Assembly (NCBI GenBank): GCA_006503475.1
Contig: RSEH01000039.1
Span: 141,224 to 205,223, forward strand
DNA length: 64,000 nt
Direction: 5' to 3'
From: Stentor roeselii
Lineage: Eukaryota; Ciliophora; Heterotrichea; Heterotrichida; Stentoridae
Every line of letters starts with the position of its first letter. Position 1 is the stretch's first letter. The notes under the pieces are model-generated. The model did not search any database and was not told the origin of the DNA. It worked only from the letters and a program-made list of their open reading frames with translations. Made by a program: the position numbers and the translations under genes. Shown here in pieces: positions 9,659 to 21,661 of the stretch.

Positions 9659-10335
9659 TTAGGATTATAGTTTTGGATTTATTGATTTTTTTTAGTTTGG
9701 ATGTGAAAATGGTTAAGTTTATTTGCTACACCCATTACTAGCAGTTCCTTATTTCAACTGTTTGAGTGATGCTTATAACTGGGTACTCATGAATATATCG
9801 TGAATTAGCTCATGCTCAAGCATCGAAAAATATCTTTAACTTTAAATTCTTAATGTTGAATTTCACTTTTCTTAGACCATTTATATCTAATTTAGATTTT
9901 AAAAACTTCTTATTCAAAATGTTTTTAGGAATGAATCTGAATGATCTGATAAAAGAAATGATTGAATAATCATTTATATATAATTAAAGTTTCTTATCGT
10001 ATTTGATTGATAATTAAATCAATACTCTTCAAGGTTATGAACTCTTATTTATGACCTCTTTATGAAATTTTTTTTTTTCACTTGATTCAAAAGCATTAAT
10101 TTATTTTTTTTATTGTTGACCATTTATATCCTAATAGAATCATCCAAAATCTTTGTGATAAATAATCAAAAGAGATTCAATAAATTTGATATTAATCTTC
10201 AACTCTCTAATACATCAAAGATAAAATTTAATCTTCCTGCATTTAAACATTTCTCATTACTTCTACCCAGAAATATTATCAAATCATTTAACCTCTTTAA
10301 TTAATCTAACTAGTAATTATGAAATAGACCAAATC
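9659..10335. other. Intergenic, AT-rich
   Basis: A 63-codon frame at 10113-10304 has no recognisable feature. Around 9790-10060 a frame is interrupted only by TAA, but it carries no motif that I can name. I see no supported gene. Confidence 0.5.
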
Positions 10336-11205
10336 TCATATATTAAAGTCAAAATAAGATTCTATTGACCAAGTCCAAAATATAAGTGAAAAGTAAATTG
10401 GATAGAAATTGACAAAATCTATTTTTTCTTCAGTTAAACTCATAATAAATGCAATATTTAAAGAGAATAATGAAAGTGATAGATAAATTGTAATAGAAGA
10501 ATACCAGAAAAAAAAATTCATTAACACAAAACATAAGTAAAAAGAAGTCAAAAATTCAAAAATGATTCGAAATTTGAAACAAATTCCTAGTTCTGAGTGC
10601 CTGCCAAGAAGAACTACATAAATAAAGTTATTCTTTAGATTTCCAGGATTTTCTCGGAAAGCATTAGATAATGAGGAACAGACCATTTGTAATGTATTCA
10701 AATATCTTAAAGACGCAGTAGTCATACATAATCCGGAAAAAGAAATAAAGATAAATTCTATAATTTTCTCAAAGCCATAAATATAACACAAATAGTAAAA
10801 TATTAACGACACCGAACATAAAACATAAACACAAATAACAGTAATATAATTAGAATACCTTTGATACAATTGAAAGAATGTTATGAAGATTTGATTTATG
10901 AAAAGGAATATAATGTCTAATGATTCAAAGTAAAATATTCCATGAATACTAAAAGCAAAAATTTGACTAAAAAATAAAAGATTTTCTAATATTTTAAAAG
11001 TCTCAAACCTACCAAATGATTTAAAAAAAATCATTATCCAGACAGATATTGTTAAAGTTAGTGTAGGATTTTTTTTTGTTAAGGAATAAAAGAATGCTAT
11101 TAGGATCATCATGAAAATTGCAGAAATAGACTTTTTAATACGCAATAATGTTTCAGATGAAACTTTTTTGAAGATTTGTAGAACAATCGAAATAGGGTTT
11201 TTCAT
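10336..11205 (-). CDS. Multipass membrane protein of unknown function
   Basis: A 289-residue protein with about eight or nine hydrophobic segments, rich in Phe, Ile, Leu and Tyr, spread over most of its length. The only clearly polar loop is around residues 175-210 (SSLSNAFRENPGNLKNNF). No signature of a known transporter or channel family is evident. The start is preceded by aataaat on the coding strand. The gene stands alone, with AT-rich gaps on both sides. Confidence 0.65.
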   Translation of the reverse strand: MKNPISIVLQIFKKVSSETLLRIKKSISAIFMMILIAFFYSLTKKNPTLTLTISVWIMIFFKSFGRFETFKILENLLFFSQIFAFSIHGIFYFESLDIIFLFINQIFITFFQLYQRYSNYITVICVYVLCSVSLIFYYLCYIYGFEKIIEFIFISFSGLCMTTASLRYLNTLQMVCSSLSNAFRENPGNLKNNFIYVVLLGRHSELGICFKFRIIFEFLTSFYLCFVLMNFFFWYSSITIYLSLSLFSLNIAFIMSLTEEKIDFVNFYPIYFSLIFWTWSIESYFDFNI

Positions 11206-13599
11206 ATTTATTACAGCTGATTAAATTTTATTAAGAATTATTCATTCTACAAGAGTCTTTAAAATTTTAATTAATTTCCTAATAATTAAGTATTCCTCGA
11301 ATAATAACTTGATAATTATCTGAATTTGCTTTGTAAAACTTATATATTCAAATTTTTAGTTAAGTTTTATCTATTGAATATATATCATGTAGTTAATAAA
11401 GCTTTATTCTCATAATTTTATGAGGTTTAGAAATTAGAATCTTTTATAAAGTAAGGAATGATGCTACTTGAATACTAATTCTGATGAAACTATAAAGGGA
11501 ATAAGAGAATCTTATTTTTACTTAATTTTTTTTTATGTGTCAGAATCTAGAGTTCAGAACCTGGCGAAGTTCAAAGAAATTAAGTTATAAATGCTTGTTG
11601 TGTTCTCAATATCTTTATCTAAAAGACCAGATGTCTGGCAATTCAAATTATCTCTTTAAAATCACAAGCTAATAAGCAAACCTTAATAAAAACTCTTCAA
11701 TTCCAACTCTTTTTTATAGTTATCGCTCTTGTAAATCTTAAGGATTGAATCTTTTTCAAGAAAATTGCAGAATTAAAGAAAATGATCAGGTTTTAAATTT
11801 TTGTACTTTTTTAGTCTCACAAAAATCTAAAGTTTTAAGACTTGCACCTCTTTGTAGCTAGAATGCGATTTTACCAGATACTTAAGATAATAAAAAAAAA
11901 CTCTTCTTAGCAAAACCTTATCCAGACCAGGATCCTCTCAGAAAAGGAAGAAAATTATTTTATTAGATTGTATTAAGTAAACAAAGTAGTAAAGTTCATT
12001 CATGATATTTTTAATTCTTTACAAAATTCATTTGAAGTAAGGCTTTGTCTGACAACTTAGGAATGAGAGACTTATCATTCAAGTAAGATTTTTAAATGTC
12101 CAAAGTAAATTTATCTCATAATTCTCAGTAATGATGCAAGAAATTCCTATAGTTTCCAAAAATAATTCATAGTAATCTCCACGAAATGCTCAGTAAAACT
12201 TCATCTATTGATAATTCAAGAATTTTTCGAGTAACTGGGCGATAATTCATCACTTAATCTTTAATAAATGAACTATTTCTGGCTATGGTTATGAAAATAT
12301 CGATTTTTATAGGCTAGATATGATATCTGAAAAATATTTATGGTTAATTAAATTGAAAATTGTAAGAATATTGTAAATTGATTGATATATTTGGAAATTG
12401 GAAAGAAAACCTAGTGGAATCGGCGGTTCTCTTATTATCTCTGATTCATCATGATTACTTTGGAAATAAAAATTACAGGATTTGAAATTTGTAATAAGTT
12501 TAAGGAATTTATAAAGATTTCGAATTCTTTGCAAGTTAAAGTAGTCTTTAATAACCGATCAATCAAGAAGATGACACTTTAAGACCTAGTTAATAAGTCA
12601 AGTACTAAATGATTAATTATTAAAAGTTTTACCTGAATTATGCTGCACTGGATCCTAATATTTCTCGGACCAGTTATGATATCATTGAATTTCCTCAGGT
12701 ATTTATTTTTAGAATGAACAAATCCTTCTAGTTTTGATTTTATCTTTTTAGTAAGTTATCAGAATTATAGGCACCTACCCATAGCCCTGAAACATATAAA
12801 ATTACATTGAAGCATATAACTCGATAATTCATCTGAATTAGTTTCCTCGACCTATTCACTAAGAAGAAATATAAAATTTTATATATTTAAATTTATCATC
12901 TCTTATTTGAAAAATTCCACCCATATAAATCCTCATGGAATGATAAACTGTGTTCCTTATGTAAAGGTTGATTCTTGGGCCATTTTGTATTTGAAAGTGG
13001 ATTTTCAAATAAGCATATTATATAAGGATAAATGATTCTGAGGTGCATATTTCGATACTGGAACTGAGAAAGTAGAATATGGGTTTTAATTTTCAAATAT
13101 AAAATTAAATTGTACAAGTGATTTAAAAAAATCTAGCAATCAAGTGATTTCCTTAAAAAGGTAGAATTATTAAACAAGCTTAAATATTTTATTAGTGACG
13201 ATGATAAGTGTTCTCGAAAATAATATCAAAATTCATATTTTTTATTCAGTCTTATTTTTTGATAGTTGAATTGATAAAAAAGTATCAGAAATTAAAATCA
13301 TTAAATACTTTAGGCTCTTTAATAAATGATGTCGATAATATGAAATCAGTAAAATTTAGGCAGGTTTAATTCTATCAGAATGATTTAACTCATTAAATAC
13401 AAGTATTTTATTAAAAAAATATAAAGTTGAAAGCCGCCTATCGCATATCTATCTAAATAAATAATAGTAGCAGATTATATTTAATTACCAAACTATCTGG
13501 TAAAGAATTATCATAGAAATAGTTTGTTTAAAGATTTATGTAAGATCTAATTCTAATTATTTCTTTATACTCAAGAGATATTACTCGTTCAACTTAATC
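11206..13599. other. Long gene-poor region with relic segments
   Basis: No intact gene is visible in 2.4 kb. The best relic is 11742-12005 (+): 87 codons to TGA with only TAG 11859, TAA 11883 and TAG 11964, reading in part NLFQENCRIKENDQVLNFCT and PYPDQDPLRKGRKLFY. Two short reverse frames, 12307-12534 (75 codons) and 12896-13117 (73 codons), show no domain and are not called. The reverse-strand gene at 13600 ends close to this region. Confidence 0.4.
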
Positions 13600-15590
13600 T
13601 TAATTAAGGTAATGGGTATAGTGAAATGATAATAAAATCAAAGATTCACAACTCATTCTTAATTCCCTCTTGTTTTCCTTCAAACAAAGTTCTTTCAAAC
13701 TATCATAACTTTTCCTCGTACTTGAATTCCTCAAATCCACTAAATGATATTTCGAGTCAAACTCTTTAAACATCAAAAAATTACAAAATTTAAAAAAATA
13801 AAACTGAACTCCATAATAAGATGTAATTTTCAATAGTTTTTCAAACCTATCAAAAACATAAACTTCCCAATTTGAGTCAAAAAACACAAAAACATTTGAT
13901 GAGAACTTCCCTGATTGAATTTTATTGTTTAAGCTTAATAATCTTCTAGAAGATTTCAACTCAATCATTTTTGATTTATTTTCAGTCGAGAAACACATAA
14001 ATTTCAGATCTTTTGAAACAGAAATAAAAGGAATTCCAGAATTTTCAAAGAAATATCTCATCTTAATTTGAAAATCTTTAAAACTAATTAAAAAAATATT
14101 ACCACTCATTGTTCCACAGAAAATAAATGAATTCACAGTGCATACACTCATGATTCGAGAAAAGAACTGTATCGATTTTATATCTTTTAACAATTTTAAA
14201 CAGAACAAGTAAAGCATATTGAAACTATAAACAACAAAATCAAATTTTAAAGACACACAAAAACTACTCTGATAAATTTTACTCAACTTTGTAGTTGTAA
14301 GAGTTTTAAAAGAATTGATATTTTTTAGTTCAATATGAGAATTAATTCCTCCAAAGTAAATATTATTTTCTGATATTATAGCACAAATAGCTACTTCTGC
14401 TAACCTGAACGACTTAATAACCCTTAAAAATTTAGAACACCAGATTTTTATAGACAAATCAATTGATGTTGTTGCAAACTTTAAACTCTTTTCACAAAAA
14501 TCGATTGAGTCTACATATCCATGATGAGCGTTGGAATTACTCAACAATTTAAAAGTTTTTGAATTAATAAACTGAACCAGGCCATCTTCATGTCCAGTCA
14601 TTAAAACATCAGACTTTTCACCCAAATAACTGCATTTAATATCACTCTTATATTTAACCTTTTTTAAAGGATTAGAACTTTTTACCTCAAAATTTTCAAT
14701 ACTTCCATCTTCACAAACAAAAATAAATTTTTCATATTTAAATGAAACAAATTTCACAGAAGATTTTAAATTTATTATATAGAGAAGAGAGGGATTGAAA
14801 GTATTCCAGATTCTTACTGTTTCATCATTTGACCCACTTACAAATATTTTAGAATTATTGAAGAATTTTAGGGAATTTACATAATGTTCATGGCCTTTGA
14901 ATACAGTAATCAGTTTTTTTTTTTTAATATTCCATAAACATATTGAACTGTCCCAAGACCCTGATAATAAAAAATTTGATGAAGAATCAATTTCGAGAGA
15001 ACTAATTGTTGACTTATGATAGGAGAGACAGGCTGTTTGTTGAAGTGTTTGGGGATTCCATAGTCTTAGTTTTGAATCGATTCCTCCGCTTATTAGAAGA
15101 AGTTTATCTGAGGTTAGGTATAACCGATAAATAAGAAAAAATTGATATGTGATTTATATTTTTGTTTTAGGTATTTAGTCATTGTTATTTCTTTAAGTAG
15201 TGGTTTATTTAAGATACTCATTATCTTATTATGGAAAATTGATTGAGAATTTTTATTGCTTGTTGATAATTGATTTCGAAAGTCTTTTAAATTAGTATTT
15301 TTATTGGTTTTTATATTAATTTGTAAATACTGATCTGTTTTAAAGTTATATTGAAATAAGAACTGCTTTAGAGATAAGAAATATCTGCTTGATTTTTCTA
15401 TGCCCAACTTTAATATTTTACATGATATAAGTAAGGACTTTTCAACTTTTTTTAGTTGTTTTTTTTCTTTATCTTTTACTATTACATGATTTGCAGGTAT
15501 ATTCAAATGTTTTTTTAGATCTTTAGCTGATATAATATCTTTTTGACACTGGCACTTATATTTCTTATAATCTGACGTCAGAATTTCCAT
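13600..15590 (-). CDS. WD40-repeat protein with zinc-finger-like N terminus
   Basis: Two reverse frames fit one gene. The first, 15590-15114, encodes an N-terminal C/H-rich segment (YKCQCQKDIISAKDLKKHL) and a Lys-rich helical region. The second is open from about 15150 through 13600 and encodes WD40 repeats with hallmarks LLISGGIDSKLRLWN, LLSGSWDSSICLWNIK and FVSGSNDETVRIWN before the methionine-free stretch near 14757. A 17-nt GT..AG segment at 15108-15124, containing CTAAC, would join them in frame to give about 700 residues. The layout matches the gene at 19081. The alternative is a frameshift from sequencing or decay, because the well-supported introns here are 15 nt. Probably a cytosolic scaffold. 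Confidence 0.65.
15108..15124 (-). other. Candidate 17-nt intron
   Basis: GTTATACCTAACCTCAG on the minus strand bridges the two frames of the WD40 gene and contains a canonical-looking CTAAC branch site. It is two bases longer than the other introns in the window, so a local indel is a real alternative. Confidence 0.4.
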
Positions 15591-16440
15591 TTATTATTTA
15601 TGTCTATATAATATACTTAAATATAGACTTAATTTAAAGTTTATAGGTTTATAAGATATTAATTTCTTTGTATAAATGATTTTATTTAGTAAAAATTACA
15701 GAATATGAAGAGATAGTTAATAAATGAATAATTTGAATACGTAAAGAGTTATCAAATTATATTTTTAGGGAATTTTTAACATCTTCTTCAGTGTGAAGCT
15801 TAAAAAGTATATCTTGAGTTAAATTTCAAGCAATTATAAATAAAATGATTCTAATTCAGACTTTAACATATTAGAACTCTTGATTCGAAAAACTTAAAAT
15901 ATTCATAGATCAACTTGAGTATTCGAAAGTGTAAATATTAAGAATTGCTAATGATTAAATTATAATTCAATTCCTGGTATAGTTCAAGAACCGCCGATTC
16001 AGACATTAAATTTTAAATGAAATTCAAGCTTTATAAAGATTTTTAATCTATAGCAATAAAAATACATGGTAATATAAATTAAAACTATTTTTTTACTTGA
16101 CTCATTATAATATTTAAAAATAATTAATCTAAACGAACTAGTAAAATAGTTCAACTAAACACAAAAGACTTTACTTAATGCAACTTGATTTCTTTATAAA
16201 GATTATCCCATTATAGATAAATTGATTATTTTACTTAAGATTTTCGATAAATTATTAAACAATAAAAATCAGCAGAAAAATCATCATACTATCGAGTTAA
16301 ACCTGCTGAATGGAAACCGATTCTTTTATTAAAACTGGCAAAGTGTATATGGTTGAATAATAAGAATTATTTCTATTAAAAAATTAGCTAATGTAGATGT
16401 AATTGATTCTATCAGTTGAATGTTTGAAAAAGTGATGACA
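15591..16440. other. Intergenic, AT-rich, nothing recognised
   Basis: I see no open frame with protein-like composition and no RNA gene or repeat in this stretch. Confidence 0.5.
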
Positions 16441-16812
16441 TCATGGATGATGTAAAGAAATGTCGAATGTTGTCTATTTGAGTCTCTAAAGATAGACGAT
16501 ACTTACAGTCTATATCACTTAAAGGCTTGAACATTTCATTGAGATCAACAGTTAAAGTCTTATGACCACACTCAGTATGAAGCATGAATATTTCATAAAT
16601 TTTGTGAAGGTAGAGGCTAGTTATTATCTACCTGCTCTGTTTGGACCATCAATTTTTATGATCTGAATCAAGGACTTGTGGCAATTACAATAAATATCCA
16701 CAGAAGAATTACTTTGACGCAGGATAATACATTAATGATATTCAATTTTCATAGTTATAAGGTTGAAAAAAGCTTCATCTCTAATGGGGATACTAAGAAA
16801 TCGATGAAGATT
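16441..16812 (+). pseudogene. Single-frame coding-like relic with in-frame stops
   Basis: One frame reads as coherent protein: VECCLFESLKIDDTYSLYHL, then a segment with TGA at 16528, 16540 and 16585 and TAG at 16618, then 64 stop-free codons at 16621-16812 (for example FYDLNQGLVAITINIHRR). TAA lies at 16453, and TAG-TAA follow at 16813. The style (FYDLN..LVAI) recalls the beta-propeller of kelch-type ciliate proteins, but this is only an impression. It is either a decayed gene or a stop-recoded one. Confidence 0.35.
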
Positions 16813-18193
16813 TAGTAATTATTTGTTTTATAAAGATTGAAAAAGTTTTCTCTTGAAAAAAGTTGACTAGTAGAGTACTATTAAAGAAAGTAGTTTTTAC
16901 ATAAATTAAAAATATGTATTTAGTTTATTGAATTTCTATTGAAAAATTCAGAAAAATTTAGACATTTCTTGGAAATTTTCGTTATTTAATCAAAACACAA
17001 GATCATTTTGCTGAAGTATTTCAACTACTTGTTTAGTTTTCTGTTTATAATTTTTTGTAATTGTTTTCAGGTCTTTATAATTAAAATAGTTGCACTTTGA
17101 TTAATTTAATAAAATTAATAGAGAGAAGGGAAAAAAGGAACTCTTTATAGATATTAAAAAATAATAATAGGGTTTTAAACAAGGCACTGAAAGTTTGAAA
17201 TATTTAGATTAGAAAAAAATATTAACTATGATCGCATACCAATGGTTATTCTTTATTTAAAATTGACTATTTTCAAGATAGCTACTTAAAGAGCATCCTG
17301 CGATAAGAATAAGACAGTTCAAGCAAGTATCATATTAATGAAAAAATCATAAAATTATCAGGCTACTTCATAAAGTATCCAATATTCCTTGATTTATTGT
17401 AAGAAAAATTGTGAATTGTGCTTATGATTCTGATTGATTCAAATATATAAAAAAAATCGATAAATAAACTCATAAATTTAAGTTGAAAATTGAATTTGTT
17501 AAATAATTATAACTAATTCCTTAGATTGATTGAATAAACATCATTTATTCACAGTTATACTTCACAAGAAAATATTTTAATCTAATTAAAAAATCTTATT
17601 TTGAAACAGTTCCTCTTAAATTAAACTCTTTTGATGAAAGCCAAATCTTTAAAATAAATTAATTTTATGAATATCCAGAAAATGATAATTAAAACTGTTT
17701 TAATTGTAAGTAGGATATATGAGGGTTTTAGATAATGACTTGGTTGAAATAATGCAGTCGAGTTTGAAATGAAGTTTATTAGAAAAAGCTCTATACATTA
17801 TAACAAAAAATAGTGTGAATTAAATACTTATCTATCAAATAATTAATAATCGATTTCTGATCAATGAACCTATTATTTCAACCCTGAACCAATGTAAAAT
17901 AAATCATTTTAAGTATAGAGATTGAAATTAGAAGTCTCATCAGTCCTAACATAAACAAAAATACACATCATTCCAGTCAAAACTATAATTCACCCTCTAC
18001 CAAAAACTAATCCAAAAGACCAACTCTATACCTTCCTAGATTCAAATCATCCAAACCACATAATCCACTAACTAAAATATCTATCCATTCAAAAAACTTA
18101 TTCTAAGTAATAAAATCATCTAATATCCCAATAATTTAAATCTCAACCCTAAAAAATCTAACCATTTCTGATAAAACCTCTTCCTATAAACAA
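16813..18193. other. Intergenic; the last 250 bp strongly G-poor
   Basis: No gene is recognised. From about 17945 to 18193 the plus strand is nearly devoid of G up to the ATG at 18194, the same asymmetry seen before the genes at 24525 and 27117. Confidence 0.5.
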
Positions 18194-18724
18194 ATGTTAT
18201 TCCTTTCATTATCTCTATCAATCCTCTCCGCATTTTCTCTTGATTGCTCAACTCTACCTTCCCAAGTCGTTCAATTTGACTTCTTCAGCGATATTGATGA
18301 CTGGGTTGTCGGAAATTTAAACCCGAACGGTGCTTTTGGAGTTCCAGCAATGAACAAATACGTCAGAGATGCCGACCCCTACGGTTTGAGTATTTGGGAA
18401 TCCGCTACTCCTTATAACAGGGCGCAAGATTTGACCTGTTACATTGGGAAAGACTTTTACATTCCTGGTACACCAACTTGGGCTGAAATTAGACTAAAGG
18501 CTGATAATCTAGGATTTGCTAGAATTAATGGAATTGATTTGAATTGCAATATTCCTGACTATCTTACAATCAAAACTTGTACTGTGACTCAAGCTATTAG
18601 GCCGGGACTCAATAATCTTAATATTACTGTTGTTAACTCGAAAGGAGATGAACATAACTATGGTGGAGTCAATTATAGACTATCTGTTAGAACTTCGGTG
18701 AAAGATATTGAACCTGCACCTTAA
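18194..18724 (+). CDS. Secreted beta-rich protein
   Basis: A 176-residue protein with a clear signal peptide (residues 1-15, MLFLSLSLSILSAFS). The mature part is rich in Gly, Asn, Asp, Tyr and Trp and has four cysteines (Cys near 18, 83, 119 and 129). Its pattern suggests a beta-sandwich or jelly-roll fold (AEIRLKADNLGFARINGIDL, LNNLNITVVN), as in carbohydrate-binding or galactose-binding-like modules. I cannot name the family. Codon use is GC-richer than the flanks. Expected to be secreted or placed in the cortex. Confidence 0.7.
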   Translation: MLFLSLSLSILSAFSLDCSTLPSQVVQFDFFSDIDDWVVGNLNPNGAFGVPAMNKYVRDADPYGLSIWESATPYNRAQDLTCYIGKDFYIPGTPTWAEIRLKADNLGFARINGIDLNCNIPDYLTIKTCTVTQAIRPGLNNLNITVVNSKGDEHNYGGVNYRLSVRTSVKDIEPAP

Positions 18725-19080
18725 GTTTACTTATTGATTATAGTTTGAATGTGAGTTTTTAGATATTTAAAAAGGTGAATTTTTAGGGATTTTGTGTGAA
18801 ATTTTCAGTCATTTATCGTGACTTGTTGAGTCAAGGAATATGAATTTCAAAGCACATAAAGATTTTCTATACTGATCAAAATTGAGCTTATATATGAATC
18901 TAAATTAGAAATTTTACGAAAAAACCATCCTTTATTTCAAAGCTTTTTGAATATATCTGATTTACTGTCTTATCATAGTAATTATATTTAAAATTATTCT
19001 TTTCTTATCTAAATTAAATCAATTACTTCAATCTATTCATCCTCAATTCCAACAACATTCACCCTATTATATTATTTACA
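18725..19080. other. Intergenic, AT-rich
   Basis: Nothing is recognised. The final 100 bp before the next ATG are G-poor and pyrimidine-rich on the plus strand. Confidence 0.5.
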
Positions 19081-21378
19081 ATGTCTGACATCTTCAGAGT
19101 TGAATACTTTTGCATCCTTCATAATTTTAGATTCTCTGAAAGTCAAGTTCTAAAACATATAAAAACCAATTCTCATCACTCGATCATAAAAATCTATCAA
19201 TTTAAAAGAAGCTCTAAAAAAGATTATTTCCATAAAAAATTAGAATCAAGTATAAAATACCTTCAAACCATAAGAACCAAAAACAAGTCAAAATTTGAAA
19301 AATATTCCAATGAAAAACCTAAAAACTTACATATCATTGAAAAAATTTATCAAAATGTAGAAAATTTTATTGAAAAAAAGCTAAAAATTTTTAAGAATAT
19401 CGAAAAAATGAGTTTTTATTTTGAGTCAGCAGCACTCGAAATAAAAAAAATTATGAATGAAAAACTTTTTGTCAATCTGGACTATGAAAATTTTAAGAAT
19501 ATTGAACCTTTAGAGTTCCAGGTAAAAGACTTCACGAATTATAAAGTAAGAAAAAGTTTATGTTTAAAAAAACTTAGATCGAAGATGGTGACTACCCCAT
19601 CATGTGCAGTATTTTACAAAAACTACTCAAATCTGATAATCGGTTATTTTGATTCAACAATTAGGTGTCTAAACATAAAAAATCAAACTTTTATCTTTAC
19701 TTTAACTCTCCACTTCGCAAAAATAACAACACTTACTGTTTATCAACCTTCTGAAAGCACCCAGGGTTCATCATCAAAATTGGTTTATTATCTAATTTCT
19801 TGCTCAGAAGATAAAAGGATCATAATTTGGGATCTGGGATTGAAAAAATGTTTGAAAATACTAAAAAATCATAAATATCCCATCGAAACATCTGATATAA
19901 ACTCTTTAAGAACTCTTTTCATAACTTCTGATGGTTCATGGGAAATTCTGTTGTGGAGCTTAAGTGACTGGAAATGTCTGAGGACTATACCTCATCAATC
20001 ATCTTATCTAAAAGAAGTAAAATTCATTTCAAACGAGGACCTATTATTTTGTTATATAGAAAAAAATCTTAACTACTCAACTAATAATACCATATTTATC
20101 CTCAAGTCCAAAGAAACCGACCCTCAAATATTCCACCCGTCCATAGTCCTAGAGTACCAAAATCAAATACAATTTTTAGAAGTATCAAACTGCAGATCTT
20201 TTATAGTATATCTAATCTCAGACCAAGGAGGCTATTGCATCAAAAAATTCACAATAAATAACAGAAACAAAGAAACAATTCACGAAATGCCCAACGATCA
20301 ATTCATATGTATAAAATTAGATAATTCAAACAAGTTTCTTTTAGCCTTTCGACAATTTAACGCACTAGTTTTAAATCTCGAAACAAGAAAATTCACTGAC
20401 ATTCAAACCACCTATCAAATCCAAATCGCCTTAACAACTAAAAATGAAGGAGAATTTTATCTAATAAATCGTAGACACTACTTAAACTTGCTAGATCTCA
20501 ACCACTCAAATAAAAAAATTCTTCCAATAAAAATCTGTAAATTTTACAATTTTGAATCTTACCAAATAGACCAAAAACGAGGTCTAGTCCATTTACTAGA
20601 TGGCTTTGATTATTTATTTTATGATGTGAGAAAAAACGTTATTTCAAAAAAAATCACAGGAAAATTTTTTACTTGCATAACTTTTAACCCTTTGAATGGA
20701 GACTTGATTTTAGCTAGTTCAATTGGAGAGGTGTTTTTAATAAAATTTCAAGATAATGAGGATTTCTTCGAAAAATTAACATCCACTTTGAATGAAGATA
20801 TGAGACTAGTCAGTCCAAATGATGAGGTGGTTTCAGAAGAATATCAGGGAAATAGTATTGTCTTTGAAAAAATAATCTCGTATAATGATTTGCTTGAAGA
20901 CTTAAAAAAAATGAAAAATTTTAAATATAGTAGTCCTCTTTGTAGTGAACATACAGGGTTTTCTAATGTTTCAGTAATGAAAGTCTCTGATAGTGGACTC
21001 TTTCTTGTTATTGGTTTCTTTGCTAAACTTGAAGTTGTTTTTGAGGTAAAAACTATGAAAACTTTATGCTTTTTTTGGAGATATCAACTATTTCAGTCTC
21101 GATTTTATCAGTTTTATGAAAAGAAAGGATTATTGTTATCTGCTTCTTCATTTATGTGGGTTATTTATGATTTAAATACAAAGAAAAGTATTTATCAATA
21201 TGAATCTCATGAAAGATATAGTAAGGTGAGATTTAGCTTTGATCATGAACACATTTTTTGTTTTAATGAATTTGAAAACCTTTCAATATTTACCCTTTAC
21301 GGTGAAGAGGTTTCTAAAAATAAGTTTTCTTCAGAAGAAATTCAAAAGTTCTTGACAAAAACAGAAAGTTTTAAATAG
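19081..21378 (+). CDS. WD40-repeat protein with zinc-finger-like N terminus
   Basis: A 765-residue protein. The N terminus has a C-x3-H plus HH pattern (CILHNFRF ... LKHIKTNSHH), like a divergent zinc finger and similar to the start of the gene at 13600-15590. Residues about 45-140 are Lys-rich and helical, probably coiled coil. WD40 repeats follow from about residue 165 (LIIGYFDSTIRCLNIK, LISCSEDKRIIIWDLG, FITSDGSWEILLWSLS), with degenerate blades to the C terminus. Probably a cytosolic scaffold. The frame is intact throughout. Confidence 0.85.
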   Translation: MSDIFRVEYFCILHNFRFSESQVLKHIKTNSHHSIIKIYQFKRSSKKDYFHKKLESSIKYLQTIRTKNKSKFEKYSNEKPKNLHIIEKIYQNVENFIEKKLKIFKNIEKMSFYFESAALEIKKIMNEKLFVNLDYENFKNIEPLEFQVKDFTNYKVRKSLCLKKLRSKMVTTPSCAVFYKNYSNLIIGYFDSTIRCLNIKNQTFIFTLTLHFAKITTLTVYQPSESTQGSSSKLVYYLISCSEDKRIIIWDLGLKKCLKILKNHKYPIETSDINSLRTLFITSDGSWEILLWSLSDWKCLRTIPHQSSYLKEVKFISNEDLLFCYIEKNLNYSTNNTIFILKSKETDPQIFHPSIVLEYQNQIQFLEVSNCRSFIVYLISDQGGYCIKKFTINNRNKETIHEMPNDQFICIKLDNSNKFLLAFRQFNALVLNLETRKFTDIQTTYQIQIALTTKNEGEFYLINRRHYLNLLDLNHSNKKILPIKICKFYNFESYQIDQKRGLVHLLDGFDYLFYDVRKNVISKKITGKFFTCITFNPLNGDLILASSIGEVFLIKFQDNEDFFEKLTSTLNEDMRLVSPNDEVVSEEYQGNSIVFEKIISYNDLLEDLKKMKNFKYSSPLCSEHTGFSNVSVMKVSDSGLFLVIGFFAKLEVVFEVKTMKTLCFFWRYQLFQSRFYQFYEKKGLLLSASSFMWVIYDLNTKKSIYQYESHERYSKVRFSFDHEHIFCFNEFENLSIFTLYGEEVSKNKFSSEEIQKFLTKTESFK

Positions 21379-21529
21379 TTTAAATGTTTAAAGATATTTT
21401 CCCTATAATAAACCAATTCAAATCTCAAATTTCAATCAAAAAGAAACTATTTTCTTATAAATTATTTTTTCTAAACTAATAAAAATCTAAATTCTTTTCA
21501 TTAAATCCTATTCCAATAAATATACCAAC

Positions 21530-21630
21530 AATTAATAACTTCAAAGCAAAACTAAATTCCAAATAAAAAATAACTATTAATAACTTCAAAGCAAAACTAA
21601 GTTCCAAATAAAAAATAACAACTTCAAATA
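21530..21630. repeat. Tandem duplication of a 46-bp AT-rich unit
   Basis: The unit TAATAACTTCAAAGCAAAAC plus the following AAATTCCAAATAAAAAATAA occurs twice in direct succession, with one A/G difference, and a third partial copy follows. It fills the short gap between the convergent genes at 19081 and 21662. Confidence 0.7.
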
Positions 21631-21661
21631 ATTCCATAAACTAAAATCCCTACTAAATTCC

